A stretch of DNA of 64,000 nucleotides from Diplocarpon mali (Eukaryota; Ascomycota; Leotiomycetes; Helotiales; Drepanopezizaceae): NCBI GenBank assembly GCA_024741835.1, contig JAENRP010000140.1, positions 43,483 to 107,482 of the forward strand, in the 5' to 3' direction. A model generated the notes under the pieces. That model made no database searches and had not been told where the DNA came from. It was given only the letters and a program-made list of their open reading frames with translations. Positions 56,420 to 64,000 of the stretch are shown piece by piece. The stretch's first letter is position 1; every line of letters begins with the position of its first letter. Both the position numbers and the translations under genes were made by a program.

Positions 56420-58045
56420 TCAATCGCTTTCGCTGTCATCGGCTTTCTTACCCACTCTCTTCGCCTTCTTCTCTTTCTTCTCTTTCTTCTTGCGCTTCCG
56501 ATCAGCCTTCTCCTCTGCTGTCTCGCCTTCGTGTCTTTTGCGCTTCTTGCCACTCTCCTCTGCATCGTTGCTGACCGTCGGGACGTCTCCGGCCGGGCTG
56601 GCTTCTGGTGGGGCAGCAGCATTCTTGGCAGGTGTTTCTGGAGCAGCGATAGGTGCCGCGGAGGGCGCAGGTGCCTCGCTGCCTTCGAGGGGAGCATTAA
56701 AGTCCTTGTATTCGGTGTTCCACTTCGCCGGGGTAGCGTCGTTGGGTCGTCCGTACTTGTCAAGCTTGCCGTCCGCCTTCATCTTCTTCTTTTCCAAAGC
56801 AACAGGTCCAAGACCCCATCTTCTTGGGTAGAGATCGCGCTCCATAATGCAACGCTTGACCTTGGCAACTACTCCATGGTCGCATGTTGAAAGCTCAACA
56901 GTCGACATCTGAGCGATACCCAGCGCGATAGCCTCTCCTTTTGTGGTCATCAGAACTACCTCCTCGTGGACTTCAATTCCAGACTCTGGATCGTTTGTCA
57001 GTTCCCACTTTTGGCGGCGGAAGCGAGCAGAGCCTACCATAACGAAGCAAACCAGGAATCATGAGCTTGGCACCGTAGCAAACGGCATTTACAGCGCTAT
57101 CCTTGACTACAATTCGCTTGTATGTGGTAAGAAGTGTCTCCAAAGGCGAGATAACTCTTCGCAGGTACGACTCGTCGCGGGTATTATCCTGCATCCATTG
57201 GGCATCCAGAACATCGTGGAGAGTGACCATACCCTTGGTCTCGTCCATAGCACCACTTCGAACTCGGCGTAGTTCCTGCATGTGAGCTCCAACACCCAGT
57301 AGCAAACCCAGATGAACACAGAGTGTACGAATATATGTTCCTGCTTCGCAACTGACCCAGAAAACGCCCAGATGCCTATCATTGTCAAATTCGTACAGCT
57401 TGCTCTCGTGAATTGTTCGGATACGTAGTTGCCGCTTCACAGCAGAGATCAATGGAGGACGTTGAAATAGGGCACCGGTCAAAGTCTCGAGAGCTCGCGC
57501 GAATTGTGCTTCGCCACCAGGGAGCTTATCGTGTAGTCGGATGACACAGACATACTCTTTTCCTGCGCCTTGTTGCGACTTGACGAGTCTTGTTGCGCGA
57601 TCGATGCAGACAATCAAGCATCCGGTAACCTTGGGGTCGAGCGTTCCACTGTGACCGGTCTTCTCAACTCTGGTTTGGAATCAGCATCTCCGTTGACAGC
57701 TGTCTCTGGAATGATCGAACCTTAGCATACGCTTCACCCATGCGACGACTTCGTGACTGGAGGGGTTTGAGGGCTTGTCGAGGTTTATGACACCGGAACT
57801 GATGTAGGATTTGAGGTCGCGATTGAGGGGATTGCAGCCAACGGGAATTGGCGTGAAGTGGCCGGTACGAACGAGTACTATCCCATAATTAGTGTTACAT
57901 TTCTGAGAACTTTTTCCTGTGGACTCTTTGTACAATTGGTGTAGTTCTTCAACAGGAGAGGCCATTCGCTGGAGTCTGCTGCTGGGGTTGCAGCTTCAGG
58001 CTTGATTGTGTAATCCCCATCTTTTGGCGAAACGATCATGGCCAT
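56420..58045 (-). CDS. CBF5: CBF5/dyskerin, H/ACA snoRNP pseudouridine synthase
   Basis: Catalytic subunit of H/ACA snoRNPs, 488 residues, which converts uridine to pseudouridine in rRNA and is essential in yeast. Exons (minus) are 58045-57934, 57877-57721, 57669-57038 and 56985-56420; introns of 56, 51 and 52 bases. The start is [18 protein letters not shown]. The dyskerin N-domain [20 protein letters not shown] leads to [20 protein letters not shown] and the TruB catalytic motif [13 protein letters not shown] with Asp101. A PUA domain follows ([21 protein letters not shown]). The C-terminus is the usual Lys/Glu-rich nucleolar tail, as [12 protein letters not shown]. Confidence 0.97.
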
Positions 58046-58628
58046 CTTGGAGGCTGGTCACTATATGAAAGATCCCTTTCGCAATTCGCCGTAAGGGTTA
58101 AACACTCGAATCTCTTCATGGGCGTTAACGCGGAATCTATCGAGCTCTATTCCTATGAATTTTTTTAGTGGCGGACGGGAGCACTAGGCCCAGCCTGGTG
58201 TAGCGCCACTGTCACGTCCCTCCCTCCCAAGTTTGAGTACTTCTAATCGCCATATGACTGGCACCTATACTGACCCACGTAGAGGGGATCCAAGTCCCGA
58301 ATCACTTCATTTCTGCAGCTCATACTTTTAGTATTGGTCAAGCCTGCTATTATTCACTAACAGTACAGCACCATAGGGTATGCTCTAGCATGTCGACAAT
58401 TTCGCTTAGGCATACCTTTCGAAAAGTACTGAGGCTGGGGCGATCATGCCTTAGACAACGAAGATTTTCTCTCATTCATCACATTCAATAGGGTATCTAT
58501 CCTTCTGCTATATAAAAGCCTACTCAAAACCGTCCGATACAACGCCTCTTGTGAATGCATCTTTCCCGTAGAACGCCGCCGCAAATCCAGCGATCCATAT
58601 TATCAGGCAGTACCATAAACTCCTTTTG
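58046..58628. other. Gap between CBF5 and SAC3
   Basis: 583 bases between the CBF5 start and the stop of SAC3, both on the minus strand. It should hold the CBF5 promoter and SAC3 3' end. No recognisable frame. Confidence 0.4.
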
Positions 58629-61600
58629 CTATGCCGTACATCCACTCTCCCGTTCTGTTCTGTAGAACTCCGCACCTTCATCCATCTGTTCTCTAACTCT
58701 CTTGGCTCTGGCAAAGAGTTCCTTATCATCTTCATCCAGCGTACGCTTCCGACGCGCCACCTCGTCCTCTGACATGACCTCTCTGGCCCTTGCCTTAAGA
58801 AACTCAATGTCATCCTCTTCATCCTCCACTGGCCGCGAGGCTTCATGCACCTTTACAGACGTGGCCGCAACGCTTCTCGGCATCGATCGATCTCGCGAGT
58901 GGCGAGCTCTTGGTTTTTTGACAAAACCATCCAACGACCGCTTGTGGTGTAGCATGTTCGCGGCGGAACTTGCAAGAGGTGTTCCACCGTGAAGGGTGGA
59001 AACGCCCCTAGCCTTCAGCCGAAAATAGTCAGTCTGAACACCACTGACTTGTGAGCGATGCTCGTCGTTCGGCTTGTAGTTCGGGATTAGATGTATCCTT
59101 GATCCACCTTTTAGGTATGTTGGGTCCGATATGAGGGAGCGACGAAGTGGATTATCGGATCTGCCGCGTTTATGTTTACTGGATACTGAAGATATACAAT
59201 CTGTGGACGTAACCGATCGCGGTCGCTTGATGGAAGCAGGATTCCGAGCTTCCCGTACAACTGCTCGAGCCTCACGGTTGGAGTCGTGAACACCATTCAA
59301 ATCACCACTTGCTTCCAAAAGACTCTCCAGGCTACCTTTGCGTTGTCGTGCCGCAGTAGTTGACGCCTTAAATTCCTCCACTACATTCACTGCTTGCGCC
59401 GCCCTAGCTGCCCTTGATTCTTCTGCCAAGGCTTTGCGGGCAATCCGATTCTCTATCCCCTTCCGTCTCAGAGATCGAATACGGGTTTCCTCTCGCCAGA
59501 AGAGTCCGTACCTTATCGCTAGACTCTCGGCCCTGAAATGATCCGCCTTGGCCTGTTCCTCTCGGTCAGCCTTTGCGGCAGCCTTTTGGTTTTCTTCCTC
59601 CATGAAGTGTGAGACGGCTTCGCGAAGAATCTTTTCAACTTCGAATGCTTTGAATTGATCCACAATACCTTCATCGCCAAGAGCATACCAATCTGCTAGG
59701 CCGGCCCATGGATCACAAGCAGGTAGAGGAGCAGGTGTAGACTTTGATTGAGCTGAAAGAGACCCTTGGACATCCGGACCACTCGATGAGGCTTTTAAAG
59801 TGTTGCTTTGCAGTTGGGAGTCTCCGTCGGGAATCAAGCTCTTGAAGAGAACAGAAGTTGGCGGGTCAGCAGAATTACCAGACAGTACAGTTGGAGTTGA
59901 GGGAGGCAGTGTCTGGACGGCTAGTGGTGCTGCTGCTGGGCTTTGCAGTAAAGACGGCTGTGGCGAATTCAAAGACGGCGGTTTAGAGAAGGAAGACGCC
60001 GTGGGGGCTGCTGGAGCTGCTGCTGCAATAGCCTGATTGCCTGAGGACGGTGGTGCCACAGAGGGAGACTTGGGCGTACTGGCGGGGTTCGAGAGAAAAT
60101 TGAATACTGATGAAGCTTGAGACCCAACAGAAGAGAGTGTTTGCCCTGATGGCTTTTCAAAAACCGATGTAGCCCCGTTTACTGTCGGCTTCGTGAGTAC
60201 AGATAGATCCACATTCGGCGATTGCATGGGAAAGGAAGAGGTTTCGTTGGCTTTCTGATGAGCAAATGAAGATAAAGGCTTCGGCTCTAATACGACGGAT
60301 TCGGTAAGAGGGCTGACCGTGGGCGTAAAGGAAGCAGACCCGCTGGTTCCAATAGAAGATCTGGGTTGATCAATGATAGAGGCTGGTTTTAGATGTGCTT
60401 CCTGGACTGGAGTCGAAGAAGTCTTAGGGACAGCAGGGCTTTGGGGTGGGCCTTGCGAAATGGCGGCCGGATGAGCATTTTGTACTGCAACTGATTTTGG
60501 CCACAGATCATTCACGTCTGTATTCTTTACAAAGAGGCTCTCTTCATCTTCATCACTGGGAGCATCAATGATTGCAGCTTCCTCATATACCGTGTTGTAG
60601 AGAACCTCCAGTAGAGGACGATTCCCCCGCTTATGTTCGACCATAGGATGTGAGTGATATTGTTTCCCTTTTTGTAGGTGGTCAATATCACTGCCGGGTT
60701 CCAACGACAGGTATGTCACGCCGTTGGCCTCTCCAAATATCACATTGCGCGCCTCTCCCCACGGTATAATATCGTTCTCGTCGTCGAAGCGTAGATAGAC
60801 GTTCAATCTTGCAAGCGTCCAGTCCTTGACCTGATCTCGTTGTTTGCGATACGAGGCGAGAATGGTCCTTATAATTGCTTCTCGAGCATCGTTGAACCAA
60901 ATTTCGGCGAAGCAGGCCATTGTGTAAGAAGTATTCTTGTCGTTAACGATTTCAAAATATCGAGTAGAGGCATTCTGCGCTACATCGGTCTGCGCAGCCG
61001 GTTTGAGTGGCCCCTGCATTTCCCAAGTGTTTGCAAGTGCCTCCACAAGACTGAGCGCAATCTTTACTTCTTTCGCTTCATACACTTCCCAGCCCCAATT
61101 CTGCACCATATCCTGAAGCCCTGGATGTGTCTTTCTTTGGATGAGTATCGAGTATGCTCGAAACTCGGCCTCATTTTTGCAAACAGCTCCTTGAGCCTTG
61201 CAATCGTCGTAAGCTTGGAGAAGAGAGATCATCGTATTCACGAGCTGTTCGAATTCCTGGTATGTGTCGAAAGCCTCGGAATAGTTTTCGGGCTTGGACA
61301 TAAGATGTAGCGACAAACTGTGAAACCTAGCTATTGTCTCGAGGCAATACACCAGATCAAGCAGCTCCACTGACGTTAGGTACGAATGGAAGACAAAATC
61401 TCTTCTCAAAGCCCTTGTCCGATTCCACAGAAAGCCATGGACTTGCGAAAGATTGCTTTCCGTTAGGACTTCTTTCATCAAATAGTCAACTGTCCTCCTC
61501 AGAGCTGCAGTTGTCCGAACTTCGCTTGGTAACGGAGCATCTTGTCCAGCTGACGAACGTGCGTGGATTTTGACCATTTTGTCCAACACTGCATGCCGTG

Positions 61601-62975
61601 TTAAGGACCCATCCGGTCGAACACCCTTTTCACAAGCATCCACCCTGCCCTCGAGTAGCCTCTCGATCTTCTCGAGCTCGGGACACATTTCCTCGCAAGT
61701 GCCCTTGAAATCGATCGCGTCAGCTAAATTCTTAGGCTTGCCTGGGTCGTCTATCACGCCTTCCCGCATCAGAGATGTGCGAATCCTGTGTTGGTACTTC
61801 TTGTAGTCCGTTAAGTGATTCATAAGCTCCGAAACCCCCAGTAATTGTCGATCATACATAAGGTCGTAGGCGGGCATCTTTGGCGGGACAATCCGTTCCT
61901 TCTCGAGAACTTGCGCAACCCGGGCTGCAATTGTACCCTGAGCTGGTTTCGAGGTAATTGTAGAAGGTGTGTTTTCTATAGCCACCGGCTTCGAGTTCCC
62001 AGTATTTAATACAAAGGGCGATTGTAATGGAGGGTTTGGTTTCGATATCGGCAGCACCGCGCTCGAAGAAGTGTTGGCGGACGTCCCAAAGTCATTAGGC
62101 ATACCAGATCTATTCTTGACCGAGCCAAATGAACCTGTAATAGTCCCAGCTGTGCCTCCCAAGTTGCTTTTCAAGGTAGGAGGAAAGGCAGGCCTAGAGG
62201 TACTCGAAGGCGCGCCAAAAGGATTTGAGCTAGAAAATACAGGTGCGCTAGAACTCTTTGCGGCGGTTCCTGCGAGAGCACTGGGCGTTGAGGTCGTCAC
62301 GAAAACGCCTGCAGATGGCTTTCCCCATGAATTTGACGATTGTTCTCCAAAGGCGCTCAAGTTGATTGTCGGAACGGGGTCTGAAGGAACGCGAAAGGGG
62401 TTCGAAGCTGTGCTGGGATTGTTGAAAGGGTTCAATGTCGAAGATCCCTCTGAGGGGGCGCCAAACGGTGTCCTCGGATTCGAGGTGTTGGGAGAGTTTT
62501 TTGCTGCTTCTGTCTTTGAAGCAGTAGCAAAAGGATTAAATGCCGGAGTCATGTTATTCGATGGGTTGGCTGTGTCCAGGATCGAGGGCGCGCCAAACGT
62601 GAACCCGGGTGATGTCGCGCCAAATGGAGAGGCTAATGAAGTCGGCGCAACGTATGTCGAATTCGGAGAGGCAGCCTTGCTAAAAGGGCCTGTTTTTTGC
62701 TCGGTGGTCGCATCTGTGAACCGGACCTGCTTGTTCGTAAACAGACCGTTTCTGCCACCTCGTGCGTTCACCATCATGCCGTTCTGGTTCCTCTCTGATC
62801 TCTTTGCAGCATTCTCGAGTCGCTGTTGTTCGAATTCATTCGGAGTATTGGGCGCGGAAGCTGTGCCTGTAATAGATTTTGAGTAATTTTCCTTCAACTT
62901 TGACCCGTGATAATTCGTCTGATGAGAGGTATTCGAAGGGTCGCGCATCGCGTATGGACCAAAGGGGGCAGGCAT
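58629..62975 (-). CDS. SAC3: SAC3/GANP mRNA export factor (TREX-2)
   Basis: Scaffold of TREX-2, which couples transcription at the nuclear pore to mRNA export; 1448 residues from the chosen ATG. The frame stays open to 63224, but the upstream part lacks a good start; ATG at 62975 (MPAPFGPYAMRD) was chosen and another start or 5' exon is possible. The N-terminus is rich in NPFG, TFGAPS and similar FG-type motifs. The Sac3/GANP domain includes GTCEEMCPELEKIERLLE, TAALRRTVDYLMKEVL, FHSYLTSVELLDLVYCLE and MACFAEIWFNDAREAII. A Ser/Pro-rich linker and a charged helical C-terminus follow (RYGLFWREETRIRSLRRKG), where CDC31 and SUS1 bind in yeast. Confidence 0.93.
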   Translation of the reverse strand: MPAPFGPYAMRDPSNTSHQTNYHGSKLKENYSKSITGTASAPNTPNEFEQQRLENAAKRSERNQNGMMVNARGGRNGLFTNKQVRFTDATTEQKTGPFSKAASPNSTYVAPTSLASPFGATSPGFTFGAPSILDTANPSNNMTPAFNPFATASKTEAAKNSPNTSNPRTPFGAPSEGSSTLNPFNNPSTASNPFRVPSDPVPTINLSAFGEQSSNSWGKPSAGVFVTTSTPSALAGTAAKSSSAPVFSSSNPFGAPSSTSRPAFPPTLKSNLGGTAGTITGSFGSVKNRSGMPNDFGTSANTSSSAVLPISKPNPPLQSPFVLNTGNSKPVAIENTPSTITSKPAQGTIAARVAQVLEKERIVPPKMPAYDLMYDRQLLGVSELMNHLTDYKKYQHRIRTSLMREGVIDDPGKPKNLADAIDFKGTCEEMCPELEKIERLLEGRVDACEKGVRPDGSLTRHAVLDKMVKIHARSSAGQDAPLPSEVRTTAALRRTVDYLMKEVLTESNLSQVHGFLWNRTRALRRDFVFHSYLTSVELLDLVYCLETIARFHSLSLHLMSKPENYSEAFDTYQEFEQLVNTMISLLQAYDDCKAQGAVCKNEAEFRAYSILIQRKTHPGLQDMVQNWGWEVYEAKEVKIALSLVEALANTWEMQGPLKPAAQTDVAQNASTRYFEIVNDKNTSYTMACFAEIWFNDAREAIIRTILASYRKQRDQVKDWTLARLNVYLRFDDENDIIPWGEARNVIFGEANGVTYLSLEPGSDIDHLQKGKQYHSHPMVEHKRGNRPLLEVLYNTVYEEAAIIDAPSDEDEESLFVKNTDVNDLWPKSVAVQNAHPAAISQGPPQSPAVPKTSSTPVQEAHLKPASIIDQPRSSIGTSGSASFTPTVSPLTESVVLEPKPLSSFAHQKANETSSFPMQSPNVDLSVLTKPTVNGATSVFEKPSGQTLSSVGSQASSVFNFLSNPASTPKSPSVAPPSSGNQAIAAAAPAAPTASSFSKPPSLNSPQPSLLQSPAAAPLAVQTLPPSTPTVLSGNSADPPTSVLFKSLIPDGDSQLQSNTLKASSSGPDVQGSLSAQSKSTPAPLPACDPWAGLADWYALGDEGIVDQFKAFEVEKILREAVSHFMEEENQKAAAKADREEQAKADHFRAESLAIRYGLFWREETRIRSLRRKGIENRIARKALAEESRAARAAQAVNVVEEFKASTTAARQRKGSLESLLEASGDLNGVHDSNREARAVVREARNPASIKRPRSVTSTDCISSVSSKHKRGRSDNPLRRSLISDPTYLKGGSRIHLIPNYKPNDEHRSQVSGVQTDYFRLKARGVSTLHGGTPLASSAANMLHHKRSLDGFVKKPRARHSRDRSMPRSVAATSVKVHEASRPVEDEEDDIEFLKARAREVMSEDEVARRKRTLDEDDKELFARAKRVREQMDEGAEFYRTERESGCTA

Positions 62976-63550
62976 GTCTCCAGTCGGGTACTGACTTACT
63001 GGAGCTTGGAGCTCCTCGACCTCTAGAATCTGGGCCTTTTCCTCGTGTAGAACGTGCTTGGGCGCGATTGTCGCGATTGCTATGTAGCAGTGCATGCATT
63101 GTTCTCGCTGTTTGTCATGAGGAAAAGCGAAACGAGGTCGAAGATAGTAAAGCGCCGATTGTGCCTCAAGCTTATACCAAAGCGGCGGGTTCTCTACGGT
63201 CGCGAGTCTCACTTGTCTATTCACTCAATTATACTGTGTAGAGCCAAGCCACACTATAAAGGTGCTAGGGGTCATGCTTGGTTCACCGCTTTTATTCTGC
63301 CACCACCTATTTGTGCCTTGAGCCAAATTTTGCCTCTAGGACCTCCGTACAGTACTATGTGCAGTTGTGCATGGTATCATGAGGCACACGGCATTTGAAT
63401 ATATGTTTATATAAGTCCATGGGGGTTTTCTTATCTGTATTTGTCCAGGCGAACCGAAGATCTTTTCATTTAAGGTAGTTTTCCATACGGATTCTTACCC
63501 CAGCCGATTGCACCCAGCAACCATCAGATAGTATCGAGTCTACGATGCCA
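62976..63550. promoter_or_regulatory. Upstream region of SAC3
   Basis: The SAC3 frame is open to 63224, so part of this may be coding or spliced leader. Beyond that no frame is recognisable. The promoter of SAC3 should lie here, ending at the transposon relic. Confidence 0.4.
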
Positions 63551-63920
63551 CCAAACCTTCTGTGTACTTGGTATATGCCCGAAATAATGTATAAGTGCTG
63601 TCTGTGCGTAATTCTACCGGTTTCCATTAATAGGGCTCATATATAGAGGGTACAGCCAATGATTTATCTATAACGATTCGCTGCTCTTTTGGCCTGCGAA
63701 TTCTCCTGATTTGAACCCAATCGAGACAGTATGGGATGAAATGAAAGATTATATCGAGGGTAAATATCCAAAGGTTCATCGATCCTATAAGAGACTATAT
63801 GAAGCTATAAAAGAAGCGTGGGAATCGATAACAATTGAAAGGATTAGAGAATTAATTAGGGAAATGCTAGAGAGATGTAAAGCTGTGATCGCAGCAGGAG
63901 GAGGCCATATAAAATATTAA
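63551..63920 (+). mobile_element. Tc1/mariner transposase remnant, right copy
   Basis: The frame from about 63663 to the stop at 63918-63920 encodes the C-terminal part of a DDE transposase: WPANSPDLNPIETVWDEMKD, then RLYEAIKEAWESI and a C-terminal GGGHIKY. SPDLNPIE-x-xW carries the third catalytic acidic residue of the Tc1/mariner DDE/D triad. A stop at 63660-63662 and the absence of the N-terminal DNA-binding and first two catalytic parts show that it is dead. The first ~140 bases match the left remnant at 1264-1395 in reverse orientation. Right boundary not determined. Confidence 0.85.
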
Positions 63921-64000
63921 GGAAATTGTAAAAGCAGCATTGCCAAGTATCTAGTGTGCACGGCCTAGAATTGTACATTATTTACCCATAGTACGAAGTA

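Noticed and set aside
61969..62886. A 305-codon plus-strand frame.
   Set aside because: It is antisense to the FG/NPFG-rich N-terminus of SAC3; its Gly/Phe/Ala composition is the mirror of those codons and it resembles no protein.
1..64000. CRISPR arrays, tRNA and rRNA genes.
   Set aside because: No regularly spaced palindromic repeats, no convincing tRNA cloverleaf with a GGTTCGANNCC B box, and no rRNA sequence was seen; the genome is eukaryotic so CRISPR is not expected.

Overview
The window reads as nuclear DNA of a filamentous ascomycete. Genes are cut by short introns (mostly 46-120 bp) with GTRNGT-like donors, CTRAY-like branch sites and YAG acceptors. The proteins are typical of Pezizomycotina, for example a DHA2-type MFS transporter, a YDG/SRA protein, an LPXTG-like secreted membrane protein, GT90/CAP10 and a fungal IFI6-like protein. 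The mix suggests Leotiomycetes or a near relative, but that is inference from general resemblance. Gene models were rebuilt by hand from reading frame and splice signals; nearly all close in frame from start to stop.

Layout. 1-2 kb: AT-rich repeats and a Tc1/mariner remnant. 2.1-3.8 kb: MFS transporter (+). 5.0-6.5 kb: acyl-CoA dehydrogenase ending in SRL (-). 7.2-8.8 kb: F-box protein (+). 8.8-11 kb: mostly non-coding, with a glutathione S-transferase fragment. 11.3-13.2 kb: SMP3-type GPI mannosyltransferase (-). 14.6-15.3 kb: SKP1 (+). 16.8-17.2 kb: ribosomal eL39 (-). 17.6-18.4 kb: ARL1 (+). 18.4-25 kb: an AT-rich, gene-poor stretch with a broken catalase, a kinase scrap and an unassigned coding-like piece. 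25.1-27.1 kb: GT90 glycosyltransferase (-). 28.0-28.7 kb: IFI6-like protein (+). 29.5-31.4 kb: divergent ribosomal genes uS8 (-) and eS12 (+). 31.6-32.1 kb: PIN4 parvulin (-). 32.5-33.3 kb: cysteine dioxygenase (+). 34.3-38.3 kb: PUS7/TruD pseudouridine synthase (-). 38.7-41.0 kb: YDG/SRA protein (-). 42.3-51.0 kb: three tandem NTA1-type N-terminal amidase genes (+). 51.8-52.1 kb: minisatellite. 52.7-54.3 kb: LPXTG-like membrane protein (-). 56.4-58.0 kb: CBF5/dyskerin (-). 58.6-63.0 kb: SAC3 mRNA-export factor (-). 63.5-63.9 kb: second Tc1/mariner remnant in the opposite orientation to the first.

Most of the window is housekeeping: translation (uS8, eS12, eL39), RNA modification (PUS7, CBF5), mRNA export (SAC3), SCF ubiquitin ligase parts (SKP1 and an F-box protein), Golgi traffic (ARL1), GPI and glycan synthesis (SMP3, GT90), and sulfur and lipid catabolism. 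The unusual region is the NTA1 array. Three adjacent paralogs keep the amidase core but differ in intron layout, have unlike C-terminal tails (659, 507 and 381 residues in total) and become visibly richer in G+C toward the right. NTA1 is normally single-copy and makes N-degrons by deamidating N-terminal Asn/Gln, so a triplicated and diverging set is the best candidate here for a new function.
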